A stretch of DNA of 64,000 nucleotides from JBBIQS01 sp037442205 (GTDB lineage Bacteria; Myxococcota; Myxococcia; Myxococcales; UBA5297), in the NCBI GenBank assembly GCA_037442205.1, contig JBBIQS010000041.1, positions 1-64,000 on the forward strand, written 5' to 3'. Every line of letters starts with the position of its first letter. Position 1 is the first letter of the stretch. The position numbers and the translations under genes are program-made. The notes under the pieces are model-generated. The model was not told the DNA's origin. It searched no databases and saw nothing but the letters and a program-made list of their open reading frames with translations. Shown here piece by piece: positions 20,942 through 31,031 of this stretch.

Positions 20942-22294
20942 ATGGAACCGCAGCAGGAAAACGAGGTCGCCCGCCCGCCCGAGCGCCGCTTCTTCATCCA
21001 CACCTTCGGCTGCCAGATGAACGAGGCTGACTCGGCGCGCATGGGGGAAATCCTCAGGCGCCTCGGCTACTTGCGGACCGAGATCGCCGAGGACGCCGAC
21101 CTGATCCTGCTCAACACCTGCGCGGTGCGCGACAAGGCCGAGCAGAAGGTGCTCTCGGCGCTGGGGCGCTACCGCGAGGTGAAGCAGGCCCGTGGCACGC
21201 TGCTCGGGCTGGCCGGCTGCGTGGCTCAGGTCCACAAGGACCGGATGCTCAAGCAGGTTCCCTACCTCGACTTCGTGCTCGGCCCGGACGCGGTCGCCAA
21301 GCTGCCCGAGGTCTTGAGCAAGGTGAAGGAGAGCCGGGCCCGGGTGGCGGAGACCGCCTGGATCGACTCGGCGAGCTACGTCTTCCCGCGCGCCGAGGCC
21401 GAGACCGCCCGCGGCAAGGTCAGCGAGTTCGTCACGGTGATGAAGGGCTGCGACAACGTCTGCAGCTTCTGCGTGGTGCCCCACACCCGCGGCCGCGAGC
21501 AGAGCCGGCCGGTGGAGGAGGTGCTCTCCGAGGTGCGGATGCTGGCCTCGGTCGGAGTCCGCGAGGTCACCCTCATTGGCCAGAACGTCAATTCCTACCG
21601 CGGCGGGGTCGACTTCGCGGACCTGCTGCGGCAGGTGTGCGCAGTGGACGGGATCTGGCGGGTGCGCTTCACCACCAGCCATCCCACCGATCTCTCCGAC
21701 CGGCTGATCGACGCCTGCGGCGAGTTGGAGCGGCTGATGCCGCACTTCCACCTGCCGGTGCAGTCGGGCTCGGACCCGATCCTGGCCAAGATGCGCCGCG
21801 GCTACACCGCCGCCGAGTACCTGGACCGGCTGGAGCGGCTGCGCCAGGCGCGGCCGAACATCGCGGTGACCACCGACGTCATCGCCGGCTTCCCGGGCGA
21901 GACCGACGCCGACTTCGAAGAGACGATGAAGCTCGTCGAGCAGGCGCGCTACGACAACATCTACGGCTTCGTCTACTCGCCGCGGCCGAAGACCGCGGCG
22001 GCGCTCCACGAGCAGGAGTGGGGACCGGTGCCCTATGCCAGCAAGGTGGAGCGGGTGGAACGGCTGCAGGCGCGCGGGCGCGAGATCTCGCTGGAAATTG
22101 GCCAGGCCCAGGTCGGCAGGAAGATCGAGGTGCTGGTCGAAGGCCCGTCCAAGACCGATCCCGACAAGCGCTTCGGCCGCTCGCCCGAGAACCGGGTCGT
22201 CAACTTCGTGGGCACCGCCGAGGCCGGGACCCTGGCCACCGTGGAGATCTCCAAGGCCGGGGCCAACGCGCTGTTCGGCAACCAGGTGAGCTGA
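20942..22294 (+). CDS. miaB: tRNA-2-methylthio-N6-dimethylallyladenosine synthase
   Basis: 450 residues. The UPF0004 domain supplies three cluster-binding Cys (TFGCQMNEAD, NTCAVRDKA, AGCVAQ). The radical-SAM core has CDNVCSFCVVPHTRGRE. A TRAM-like RNA-binding end follows (IEVLVEGPSK). Methylthiolates i6A37 made by MiaA. Full length; starts at ATG 20942. Confidence 0.96.
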   Translation: MEPQQENEVARPPERRFFIHTFGCQMNEADSARMGEILRRLGYLRTEIAEDADLILLNTCAVRDKAEQKVLSALGRYREVKQARGTLLGLAGCVAQVHKDRMLKQVPYLDFVLGPDAVAKLPEVLSKVKESRARVAETAWIDSASYVFPRAEAETARGKVSEFVTVMKGCDNVCSFCVVPHTRGREQSRPVEEVLSEVRMLASVGVREVTLIGQNVNSYRGGVDFADLLRQVCAVDGIWRVRFTTSHPTDLSDRLIDACGELERLMPHFHLPVQSGSDPILAKMRRGYTAAEYLDRLERLRQARPNIAVTTDVIAGFPGETDADFEETMKLVEQARYDNIYGFVYSPRPKTAAALHEQEWGPVPYASKVERVERLQARGREISLEIGQAQVGRKIEVLVEGPSKTDPDKRFGRSPENRVVNFVGTAEAGTLATVEISKAGANALFGNQVS

Positions 22295-22320
22295 GCGACC
22301 GCATCCGAGAGAGATAATCG

Positions 22321-22833
22321 ATGGCCCTGCGAACCTTCTGCGGCAAGAGCCCCAAGATCCACCCCTCGGCCTGGGTCGAGGAGAGCGCCCAGGTAATCGG
22401 CGACGTCGAGGTCGGGGCGCGCTCCAGCCTGTGGTTCAACGTGGTGGTCCGCGGCGACGTCCACTCGATCCGCATCGGCGAGGAGACCAGCGTCCAGGAC
22501 CTGAGCTGCCTGCACGTCTTGAAGGATCGCTTCTCGCTCACCGTCGGCAACCGGGTGACCATCGGCCACAGCGTCACCCTGCACGGCTGCGTGATCGGCG
22601 ATCTGTGCCTGATTGGAATGGGGGCCACGGTGCTGGACGGGGCCGAGGTCGGGGAGGGGTGCATCATCGCCGCCGGGACGCTGGTGCCCCCGGGGATGAA
22701 GATCGAGCCCTACAGCCTGGTGATGGGCTCGCCGGCCAAGGTCAAGCGGCCGCTCAACGACCAGGAGCGGCTGAGCCTGGCCAAGAGCGCCGCCAACTAC
22801 GTCGAATATTCGCGCCAGTACCGGGAAGGCTGA
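22321..22833 (+). CDS. Gamma-carbonic-anhydrase-like hexapeptide-repeat protein
   Basis: 170 residues folding as a left-handed beta-helix. WFNVVVRGDVHSIRIGEETSVQDLSCLHV and TIGHSVTLHGCVIGDLCLIGMGATV hold the His residues that bind the metal between subunits in this family. Follows miaB after 26 bp and may be co-transcribed. Enzymatic activity is uncertain, since many relatives have lost it. Confidence 0.88.
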   Translation: MALRTFCGKSPKIHPSAWVEESAQVIGDVEVGARSSLWFNVVVRGDVHSIRIGEETSVQDLSCLHVLKDRFSLTVGNRVTIGHSVTLHGCVIGDLCLIGMGATVLDGAEVGEGCIIAAGTLVPPGMKIEPYSLVMGSPAKVKRPLNDQERLSLAKSAANYVEYSRQYREG

Positions 22834-22868
22834 ACAATCGGGCAAGCCGTGATAGCTAGAGGCTCGCG

Positions 22869-23339
22869 ATGACCACTGAGCTGCTCAAGCAGAGTTCCCT
22901 GTTCAAGGACTTCACGCCGGTCGGGCTGCAGATCTTCTCCAAAGTGGCCCAGCCCAAGATCGTGCTCGCCGGCAGCAAGCTGTTCGCCGAGGGGGCGCCG
23001 GCGGAGGCGCTGTACCTGTTGGTCGAGGGGCGCATCCAGGTGCTGGTCAAGAACGCCGAGGGCAAGGAGGTCCCGGTGGCCTCGCTGGGGCCCGGGGACA
23101 ACCTGAGCGAGATGGCGCTGCTGTCCCCGGACAAGCCGGTGGCCCACATCGCCAGCGCGGTGGCCGAGACCGACGCCAAGCTGCTGGAGATCTCCAAAGC
23201 CGACTTCGTCAAGCTCTCCGGGGAGAAACCCCAGGCCTGCCTGAAGCTGTCGATGGCGATGTCGCAGGACTTCGGGGCCAAGGCCCTCGACGCCCGCGAC
23301 GCCCTGAGGTTGGCGGTGGCCCGCGCCGTGGCCCGCTGA
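22869..23339 (+). CDS. Cyclic-nucleotide-binding-fold regulator lacking the canonical phosphate-binding Arg
   Basis: 156 residues, a single cNMP-binding jelly roll (LAGSKLFAEGAPAEALYLLVEGRIQVLV, LGPGDNLSEMALLSPDKP). In classical cAMP/cGMP sites the stretch after E-M-A-L-L contains Arg-Ser/Thr-Ala; here it reads PVAHIASA, with no Arg. Ligand binding may therefore be lost or altered. No DNA-binding domain is attached. Last gene before the riboswitch region. Confidence 0.8.
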   Translation: MTTELLKQSSLFKDFTPVGLQIFSKVAQPKIVLAGSKLFAEGAPAEALYLLVEGRIQVLVKNAEGKEVPVASLGPGDNLSEMALLSPDKPVAHIASAVAETDAKLLEISKADFVKLSGEKPQACLKLSMAMSQDFGAKALDARDALRLAVARAVAR

Positions 23340-23394
23340 CCAGCCGTTTTCTTGCCCGACTTGCCGGTCCGTTGTCTGCTGACCAGAGGTCGGC

Positions 23395-23424
23395 TTGACT
23401 GGCTGGTCGCATGGGCACTACACT
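23395..23424 (+). promoter_or_regulatory. Probable sigma-70 promoter of the riboswitch transcript
   Basis: TTGACT (23395-23400), an 18-bp spacer and TACACT (23419-23424). Transcription from here would begin about 10 bp before the aptamer, the expected arrangement for a riboswitch leader. Confidence 0.6.
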
Positions 23425-23443
23425 TCCAAACCGTAGAACTTGA

Positions 23444-23530
23444 AAAAGGCAATTCCCGGAAGTTCGGGAAGCGCAAAGCCGGTGGGTCCCCGAAAGGACG
23501 GCCATGGCTGCCAAGACGAAGAACCGAGGA
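23444..23530 (+). ncRNA. GEMM-type (cyclic-dinucleotide) riboswitch aptamer
   Basis: The leader shows GGCAA at 23448-23452, then a hairpin UUCCCG...CGGGAA (23453-23470). The hallmark GCGCAAAGCC follows at 23471-23480. A second arm runs GGGUCCCCGAAAGGAC (23484-23499) and then GCCAUGGCUGCC (23501-23512). This order, with the conserved CGCAAAGCC joint and the GAAA loop, matches the GEMM-I/c-di-GMP-I riboswitch class. The 3' border of the closing stem is approximate. Whether it senses c-di-GMP or cGAMP depends on one base in the GGCAA region; by my alignment it is G, favouring c-di-GMP. Confidence 0.8.
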
Positions 23531-23536
23531 CCGAAT

Positions 23537-23572
23537 CCCGCCAGTGCGCCGACGCGCATTCGCGGGTTTTTT
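23537..23572 (+). terminator. Intrinsic terminator in the riboswitch expression platform
   Basis: CCCGC (23537-23541) pairs with GCGGG (23562-23566), and an inner TGCGC/GCGCA extends the stem. Six T follow at once (23567-23572). It lies between the aptamer and the next start codon, so the ligand is likely to control read-through. Confidence 0.8.
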
Positions 23573-23596
23573 GTTGCCTCGAGCGGAGGTAGCGAC

Positions 23597-25234
23597 ATGA
23601 AGACCATCGGCCGTGCGCTTGTCGCGACCATGATGTTGCTGCCCTGCCTCGCCTCGGCCCAGGTGGCTGGCGCCGCGGCGCCGACCCTGACCGGCGTCGA
23701 GACCCGCATCACCACCAACCTCGCTGATCAGTTCGACCCGGCCATCTCCGGCAACCTGATCGTCTACACCGACACCCGCGGCGCCGACCGCGACATCTGG
23801 TACTACGATCTGGCCACCGGCCTCGAGGCCCCGGTCACCACCGCCCCCGGCAACCAGGACCTGACCGACGTCTCCCAGGGGCTGATCGTCTACACCGACG
23901 AGTCGGTGGCCGACGTGGTCGTCTTCGACACCATCGCCCACAGCACCACCAACCTGACCAACGCCGCCAATTCGCTGTCCATCGACCCGTCCATCGGCCA
24001 GAAGCTGGTGGCCTGGACCGACAACCGCGACGGCAACATCGAGATCTACGCCAAGGACCTGATCACCGGCGAGGAGCGGCGGATCAGCAACAGCCCCGAC
24101 CGCGACGAGCGCTCGGCGGTCTCCAACGGTACCATCGCCTGGCAGCGGTGCGGGGCTAGCGGCACCTGCGATATCTTCGCCTACGACTGGGCCAGCAAGG
24201 CCACCCGCCAGATCACCAACACCCCGGCCGACGACGAGCGGATGCCCGATATCTCCGGGACCCGCATCGTCTATCAGGGTCTGCGCGGCACCGAGCGGGA
24301 CATCTTCGCCTTCGATCTGGCCACCGGCGTCGAGACCCGGCTGGCGCTGCCCGGCGACCAGGTCAACGCCAACGTCAGCGGCGACTTCGTGGCCTTCGAG
24401 GACCTCTCCTCGGGCACCTACAAGATCAAGCTGTGGCACATCCCCAGCGGCGCGGTGTTCGACATCGCCACTGCCGCCTCCGGGGCCCAGTTCCTCAACG
24501 ACATCGACGGCAACCGGGTGGTGTTCACCGACGATCGCAACGGCCAGCTCGACATCTACCTGTACGAGTTCACCGCGGTCTTCCCGGCGCCCCCCAACGC
24601 CCTGCCCCAGGACTGCGCCCACCTCAACGGCGCCCGCCCGGTGCTCGACAACATCTTCGAGCGCACCGCCGGCGCTCCTCACGAGTTCAAGGTCAGCTTC
24701 GCCGCCGAACCCGGCGACGGGCTGATCTGCATCACCAACGGCCCCAACGGCTCGGCCAAGGTCAGCTCGGGCGAGATCGAGCTCAACGAGGCGGAGATCG
24801 TCCGCGAGCACGACTTCAACGCCGCCGGCGGCCAGTCCCACGAGGGCGACGACGACCACCGCCAGATCGTCCCGGTCGACAGCCTCGAGCGACGGGCGGC
24901 GCTGCTGGCCAGCAACGAGCTGGACGTCGAGCTGTCGAGCCGGCCCGGGTCGGCGATCCGCATCCAGATCTTCCAGGCCCCCGGCGGCGGGGCGATCGAC
25001 ACCGCCAAGCACGCCCGCCACCACGCCCACGATCACGACCGGGCCGACGACCCGGGCGCGGTGCGCGACGACCTTGGCAGCTCCCAGCACGGATTGACCG
25101 CCGATCCCGAGGCGGTCGGCTGCAGCCAGTCGGGAGCGGGCCTGCTGGCGCCGCTGGCGCTGGCGGCTCTGGCCCTGCTGGCGCTGATGCCCCGTCCGTC
25201 GGTGCAGCGCGCCCGCAGCCGCCGCAGCCGCTGA
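23597..25234 (+). CDS. Secreted TolB-like beta-propeller protein with MYXO-CTERM-like tail
   Basis: 545 residues from the ATG at 23597 (GGAGGT Shine-Dalgarno 8 bp upstream). Signal peptide to about LASAQ. Residues ~30-350 hold six or more repeats of the TolB/PD40 type (DNRDGNIEIYAKDLITGEE, GTERDIFAFDLATG). A unique acidic/His-rich domain follows (AKHARHHAHDHDRADD). The C-terminus is GCSQSGAG, a hydrophobic helix and an Arg-rich end, i.e. a MYXO-CTERM-type anchor. First gene under the riboswitch, so surface display probably responds to cyclic dinucleotide. Confidence 0.85.
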   Translation: MKTIGRALVATMMLLPCLASAQVAGAAAPTLTGVETRITTNLADQFDPAISGNLIVYTDTRGADRDIWYYDLATGLEAPVTTAPGNQDLTDVSQGLIVYTDESVADVVVFDTIAHSTTNLTNAANSLSIDPSIGQKLVAWTDNRDGNIEIYAKDLITGEERRISNSPDRDERSAVSNGTIAWQRCGASGTCDIFAYDWASKATRQITNTPADDERMPDISGTRIVYQGLRGTERDIFAFDLATGVETRLALPGDQVNANVSGDFVAFEDLSSGTYKIKLWHIPSGAVFDIATAASGAQFLNDIDGNRVVFTDDRNGQLDIYLYEFTAVFPAPPNALPQDCAHLNGARPVLDNIFERTAGAPHEFKVSFAAEPGDGLICITNGPNGSAKVSSGEIELNEAEIVREHDFNAAGGQSHEGDDDHRQIVPVDSLERRAALLASNELDVELSSRPGSAIRIQIFQAPGGGAIDTAKHARHHAHDHDRADDPGAVRDDLGSSQHGLTADPEAVGCSQSGAGLLAPLALAALALLALMPRPSVQRARSRRSR

Positions 25235-25304
25235 GCGTCCAGCTGATTGCCCAGGAAAGACCCGGGCTTGGGCCCGGACGGCATATCTGCTATGGCCTGC
25301 CGTC

Positions 25305-27323
25305 GTGGAGACGGCCTTGAAGAGGGGAAGGGCGGCAGCGCTGGCGCTGCTCCTGGCGCTGCTCCTGGCGCTGCCCGCTGCTGCCGATGCCGACCGGCTG
25401 GCGTGGCTTTCGCCGCCGCGCGGTCCGCGCGCGCCGTTCCAGGTCGGGCTGACCCTCGTCGATTCCTCTGGGAAGGCGTCGCTGCCGGGGGGGGCCCGGG
25501 TGAGCGCCCAGGGCGGTGAGCTCGCTGAGCTACCGCCGCAGGGGCCGGTGCGGGTCTTCTCGCTTTCGCCGCAGAACGCAGAGGTTTCGCTGTCGGCGGC
25601 GTGTTCGGGCTGCGAGGGCGGGCAGGCCAAGGTTCGGATCGGCGCCCCGGCCAACAAGGTTGCGCTCAAGGCCGAGCCGGCAGCCCCGGTGAAGCAGCGG
25701 GACACCAGCGCCCGGCTGGAGATCTCCGTGCTGCGCGAGGACGGGACGCCCGATCCGCTGGCGCCGCTGCCGGTGGTCCGCTCCAACGTCGGCCAGATCC
25801 GCGACCTGCACGCCCTGGGCGATGGGCGCTTCGAGGCGACCTACCAGCTGCCGCAGGAGGTCTACCCCGAGGTGGCGATCGTGGTGGCCTTCACGCCCTG
25901 GCCGTCGGCGGACTCGGCGGACGGAGCCTTCGGTGTCGCGCTGGTGCCGCTGGCCTCGGCGGTCAACCTGCCGGTGCGCACCGAGCCCAATGCCTCGTTC
26001 TCGCTGGAGATCGCCGGCAAGACCTTCGGCCCGATGAAGGCCGACGCCAGCGGGCGCCTGGAGCTGCCGATCGTGGTCCCGCCCGGGCACCGGATGGGCA
26101 AGAGCCTGGTAGTCGATCGGCTGGGGAACCGGCGGGTGAAGACCATCGACCTGCACCTGCCGCCGACCGACCGCATCGCCTGCGTGGCCAACCCCGCCTC
26201 GCTGCCCGGGGACGGACGGGCGCGGGCGCGGGTTTTGTGCGCGGCGACCGATCCCTTCGGAGCGCCGCAGGACGGGGCCAGGCTCAATGGCAGCGCGCGG
26301 CTGGGCAAGCTGGAGGGGCCGCGGGCGCTCGGCTCGGGGGCTTACGAGTGGAGCTACCTGTCGCCCAAGACGCCCGGCGAGGCCGCCGAGGAGCTGCGCT
26401 TCGAATTCCCCGCCGGCGGGCCGCAGTCGCGCGAGTCGCTGCCGCTTTCGCTGACTCCGCTGGCGCTCAAGAGCGCGGTGCTGACCGTAGCCGAGCAGCC
26501 GGTGTTCGCCGGAACTACGCAGCCGGCGCTGCTGGTGACCACCGATCCGGACGGACGCCCGGCTCCGGCGCTGCCTGCGCTGAGCGCCGCCCGCGGCGCG
26601 CTGAGCGCCTTCGAGCAGGAGGGTCCGGGGCGGCTGCGCGCCACCTACACCGCTCCCGCCCAGGTTCCGCCGGATTGGACCGACATCGTCTCGGGCACGG
26701 TGCTCGATCCGCCGGGAAAGGTGCCGGCGCGGCTGGAAGTCTCGGCCGTGGAAAAGAACCTGGTGGCGCGGGTCACGGCGCTCAACGGCCGGCCGATCTC
26801 CGGTGAAGACCTGGAAATCCGGGCGACCGACGCCGCCCTGGGCCTGGCGACGAAGACCGAGTCCTTGGGGCTGGCGACCTTCGCGCTGCCGCCGCCGACC
26901 GGTGCCGACAAGCCGATCGAGATCCTCCTGCGCTCCCGTCCGACGCTCTCGGCGCTGGTCTGGCGGCTCGAGACCAGCCAGGGGACGGTCACCTTCCCGG
27001 AGCAGGGACCCTTCGAGCCGGCGGCGGTGCAGCTCAAGGTGGCGCTGGCCCCGGCGACCCCGGTGGATGTCCGGCTGGAGGTGGCGGGCCGAACGGTGCG
27101 CTGCCAGGTGCTCGACGCCCAGGGGCGCGTCCTGCGCGGGCGCGAAGTCGCGGTGGAGGTGGCGCGCGCCGACGGGACGCCGGTGACTCTCGGGCCGCCG
27201 CAGCCCCAGTCCGACGGCTCGATCGCGTTCTTGGTCAACGGCGGCACCTCGGGACGGGTCAGCGTCTCGGCGATCGACGTGGCCTCGGGAGTGAGCGCCT
27301 CGCAGGAGGCGGTCCTGCCATGA
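25305..27323 (+). CDS. Large exported Ig-like/invasin-like protein
   Basis: 672 residues from a GTG (25305). Signal peptide rich in Ala/Leu (LALLLALLLALPAAADA). The rest is a series of beta-sandwich-like segments separated by Pro/Gly turns (for example LPVVRSNVGQIRDL, VLCAATDPFGAPQDG, ALLVTTDPDGRPAPALPALS). This recalls bacterial Ig-like domains that test properties such as 'd-G-x-P' and 'G-x-l'. No catalytic motif. Ends overlapping the next start (ATGA), so it is coupled to the outer-membrane protein downstream; a partner role is inferred. Confidence 0.75.
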   Translation: METALKRGRAAALALLLALLLALPAAADADRLAWLSPPRGPRAPFQVGLTLVDSSGKASLPGGARVSAQGGELAELPPQGPVRVFSLSPQNAEVSLSAACSGCEGGQAKVRIGAPANKVALKAEPAAPVKQRDTSARLEISVLREDGTPDPLAPLPVVRSNVGQIRDLHALGDGRFEATYQLPQEVYPEVAIVVAFTPWPSADSADGAFGVALVPLASAVNLPVRTEPNASFSLEIAGKTFGPMKADASGRLELPIVVPPGHRMGKSLVVDRLGNRRVKTIDLHLPPTDRIACVANPASLPGDGRARARVLCAATDPFGAPQDGARLNGSARLGKLEGPRALGSGAYEWSYLSPKTPGEAAEELRFEFPAGGPQSRESLPLSLTPLALKSAVLTVAEQPVFAGTTQPALLVTTDPDGRPAPALPALSAARGALSAFEQEGPGRLRATYTAPAQVPPDWTDIVSGTVLDPPGKVPARLEVSAVEKNLVARVTALNGRPISGEDLEIRATDAALGLATKTESLGLATFALPPPTGADKPIEILLRSRPTLSALVWRLETSQGTVTFPEQGPFEPAAVQLKVALAPATPVDVRLEVAGRTVRCQVLDAQGRVLRGREVAVEVARADGTPVTLGPPQPQSDGSIAFLVNGGTSGRVSVSAIDVASGVSASQEAVLP

Positions 27324-30300
27324 GAGGCGCTCTGGCCGCGGCCATGCTGCTGGGGTCGGGCGCTGCCGCGGCGCAGGTCGCCTCGGTCGGCTTGAGCGAG
27401 CAGCCCGAGGCCGGAGTGCTGAGCGGTCGGGTGTGCGAGGACCTCGACGGCGACGGCGGCTGCTCGAGCGAGGAGCCGGGAATCCCCAACGCACGGGTGT
27501 TGCTCAGCGATGGAACCTTCGCCACGACCGATCGGCTGGGGCGCTACCACCTGCAGGCGCTGCCGCTGCGCCGGGTGACCACCAGCGCCACCGCCTCGGG
27601 AAGCCTGATCGAATCTGGCGGCCGGGTGCTGGTGAAGCTAGACGTCGAGGCCCTGGGCCGCAAGGCTTCGGTCAAGCCGGGCATCAGCCGGGTGGTGGAG
27701 AGCGGGCCGGCGGCGCTGAACAGCGTCGACTTCGCGGTGAGCTTCGCCCGCGTGGCGCGCGGGGAATCGGGGGCCGGCCGGGCGACCGGCAGGGGCGAGG
27801 TGGCCGAAGGGACCTACCGGTACTGGCTCTCCGGCCAGACCGAGCGCGATCACCTGATCGAGGTCGAGGGCCGACCGGCGCCAGTGACGCCGGAGGGGCG
27901 CTTCCGGGCGCCAGTCGCGGTGCGGGTGGGCGAGAACCTGATTTCGTTCTCCGACCTTGGACCGGAGGGCGACCTGACCTTCTTCCGCCGGCGGCTGGCG
28001 GTGGTCGCCCGCGAGCGGGGCGGGGTGCTGTTCATCCCCGGGCCCATCGAGACGCTGGGGAGCGTCGAGTTGCCGGCGCTGCGCGGCTCCCCGGCGGCGG
28101 CGCTCAGCGTCTCGGTGACCGCGCCTGCGGGCACCATCGTCAGGGTCGGGGAGCAGCGCGCCACGCTCGGCCCGTCGGGCTCGGCGCAGCTTCCGCTGAC
28201 CCTCGCCAGCGGGTTCAACGCGGTCGAAGTCGAGCTGCGGCCTCCCCAAGGTCCCAAGGTCCTGCGCACGCTGACCATCGAGGCCAGCGGGACGTTCATG
28301 GCCAGCGCGCTGCTCGGGCTCGAGCTGAGCTACGACCCGGCGAGGCGCGACCTGGCGCTGACCGGGCGCGGCGCCGCGGCGCTGTCGCGCAGCTTCGGGG
28401 CGCTGGAGCTGCGGGGTGGGATCGACCTGGACGCCACCGATGCCCGGACCCAACCGCTGTCCCTGCTGCAGCCGCGGACCCTGGCGATCGAGCGGGCGCT
28501 CGATCCGGAGATCCACCCGCCGCAGACCGGCGACGACGGGCTCGCCGGATCCTGGAATCCCTCCAACTCGCGGCTCTACCTGCGGCTGACGCACCCGCGC
28601 TACGGCGGGGCGGAGCTCGGCGCCTTCCAGGCGGAGCTGGGCGGAACCCAGGTCGGACGCTACGAGCGCTCGCTGTTCGGGGCCCAGGGCGAGGGCCGGC
28701 TGCCGCTGGGGCCGGTGACCGCCAGGCTCAAGGCCTTCGCCAGCCCGCCGGCCACCGACCTCTCGCTGCCGGTGCCCGCCCACGACGAGCTGTCGGCGAC
28801 CGGCGGCTCGCTCTACTACCTGCGCAATCCGGCGGTGGTGCCGGGCTCGGAGAAGCTGCGCGTCGAGACCCGCGAGACGCTCTCCGACCTGCCGCTCGAG
28901 GAGCGGGAGCTTCGCCGCGGGCTGGACTACGACGTCGACTATCTGAGCGGCCGGATCCTGCTGGCGCGCGCGCTGCCGCTGGCGCTGGGCGAGGGACCGC
29001 TGTTGGCGGCGGCGCTCCAGCAGCGCCGGGCGGTGCTGGTCGCCGACTACGAAACCACCGCCGCCTCCGACTCCTCGCGGGTGGCGGTCTTCGGCGGGCG
29101 ATTGGCGGTCGGGGCCGAGCCGGCGGGAATCGCGGCCTCGGCGGTGCAGGAGCGGCGGCTAGACGCCACCGGCTACGACTACCGGCTGGTGACCGTCGCC
29201 GCCCGGGCCAGGCTCGGGCCGGTGGGGCTGCTGGCCGAGGCCGCCCAGAGCCAGGGGCAGCTCTTCAATCCCACGAATTCGGGCGGCTTCGCCCTCAGCG
29301 ACACCGGCGGCCTGACCTTCGTCTCATCGCAGGTGGCCTCGACGATCGCCGACGGCTGGGCGCCGGCGGTGGCGCTGCGGGCCTCGGTCTCCGAGCCGGA
29401 CTACGGCGGGCAGGTCTGGTGGCGCTATCGAGAGCGCGGTTTCAGCGATTCGAGCTACGCCAGCTCGAACTTCGCCCGACAGCTGGGAGCCAGCGCCCGC
29501 GCCCGGCTGGGCCCGGTCGAGCTCACCGGCTTCGCCGACAGCCGGGTCTCCGCCGATCCCCGCGATCCCCTCGGCTCCGTCTTCCTGGCCAAGGACCAGC
29601 TGCCGACCGGGGAGGACGCGGTGCTGCGGGCTCGGGTTTCGATAGGGGACCTCAAGCTGAGCGCCGAGGGCCATTTCGCCCAGCTGTCGATGCTCAACCA
29701 CCTGCAGGACGACCCGGAGCGGGCGACGGTCTCGGGCGGGCGGCTGAGCGCCGGGGCGCGGGCGGACTACGCGCTGACCAAGGAGCTGTCGATCAACGCC
29801 AGCCACCAGCAATCGATCCTGAGGTACGGCGGCGGGTTGGCGAGCGTGAACGACACCTTCAGCGCCGCGGGAGTGACCTACCGGCCCAAGGACGACCTGG
29901 GCTTCTCGCTGCGCGGAGGCTGGGGGCCTGTGTCGGGGCCGCAGCTACAGCTGGGCGCCGAGCGCGCCGCCGATTCGGAGATCGCCTACGGGACCTGGAC
30001 GGTGGACGTCGACGGGCCGCAAGCCGGACGGTCGGCGGCGGCGGTGGCCGGAGCGCGGCGGCGGGTCGACGGCAGTGCCGAGGTCTTCGCCGAGGAGCTC
30101 TTCGCCCGCGACGTCGACGCGTTGCGCAGCGCGCGGGCGGTGGGGATCGAGGTTGCGCCGGCCAAGGCGCTGCAGTTGCTCGGGCGCTACGAGCGCGGCT
30201 GGGTGCTGCCCTTCGCCTCGACGCCCGGCGTCCCGCCCCAGGACCCGACCGGCCAGGTGGTCGGAGTGCCCGGGTTGCTGCGCGATGCCGCCCTGGCTCG

Positions 30301-31020
30301 GGCGAGCTACCTGATCTCCTTCTTCCGCGTCTCGGCGATTGCCGAGGTCCGGCACGAGGCGGGTTCGGCGGTGTCGGACCAAGGCCTGGACTCGGTGGAG
30401 CGCTGGCAGACCTTGGGGGCGCTGGCGGTCGAGGCCCGGCCGCACTCGGCGGTGGGCTTCTCCGGGCGGCTCAACGCGTCGACCACCCGCAACCGCGGGG
30501 CGATGGAGGCCCGGTTGCTGGAGGGCTTCCTTGGAGCCTCGCTGCGGCTGGATCCCTGGGTGGTGCTGGCCAGCTACTCGGTGGTGAACCAGCTGCCGCT
30601 GGGGTCGGGGACCGGGGCGCGGGTGTACTACCAGCTGGTATCGCTGCGCCCGAGCGTCGCTTTGGGAGACCGCTTCCGGCTGGGCGCCGGAGTGCAGGCG
30701 ATCGTCTTCCCCGACGCGTCGCTCGCCAACGCCATCTCCGGATCGCTTCGGCCGTCGCTGCGGATCGTGGGCGGGCTGGAGGCGTTCGGCCGTCGCTGCG
30801 GATCGTGGGCGGGCTGGAGGCGGCGATCGAGGCGGCGCGGCGCAGCGTGGCGGTGGACGGGCAATCGCTCAACAGCCTGCGTGCCGAGCTGGCGTACTGG
30901 CTGGAGCGAACGGCCGGGGTGGCGGTGGGTTACACTATTTACGGTTTTTCCGGCTCTGGGATTGAGCCGGGCTCGCAGCGCACTGACCGGGTCTACCTGC
31001 GCGTCGAGCTTGCCTACTGA
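27320..31020 (+). pseudogene. Giant outer-membrane beta-barrel-like protein, frame broken by a 38-bp duplication
   Basis: Signal peptide (LAAAMLLGSGAAAAQ), then a prealbumin/SdrD-like module (CEDLDGDGGCSSEEPGIPNARVLL...TDRLGRYHL). A long region follows with the G-x-DYDVDYLSGRILL signature common to surface translocon-like barrels, then many amphipathic strands. Around residue 1155 an exact 38-bp tandem duplication (30747-30822) changes the frame. As it stands the protein runs on in a foreign, Arg/Trp-rich frame to 31189, inside the next gene. Removing one copy restores an uninterrupted frame to TGA at 31020 (about 1220 residues) ending in ...VYLRVELAY, a classical C-terminal aromatic strand of a barrel. 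Either a recent mutation, phase variation, or an assembly artefact. Confidence 0.8.
30747..30822. repeat. 38-bp perfect tandem duplication inside coding sequence
   Basis: Two identical 38-bp units, 30747-30784 and 30785-30822, both starting TTCGGCCGTCGCTGCGG. Because 38 is not a multiple of three, the second copy shifts the reading frame of the outer-membrane gene. Confidence 0.95.
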
Positions 31021-31031
31021 TGGGAGCGCCG

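Noticed and set aside
22856..25786. A 976-residue minus-strand open frame across the riboswitch and TolB-like gene
   Set aside because: No domains, opposite well-supported plus-strand features.
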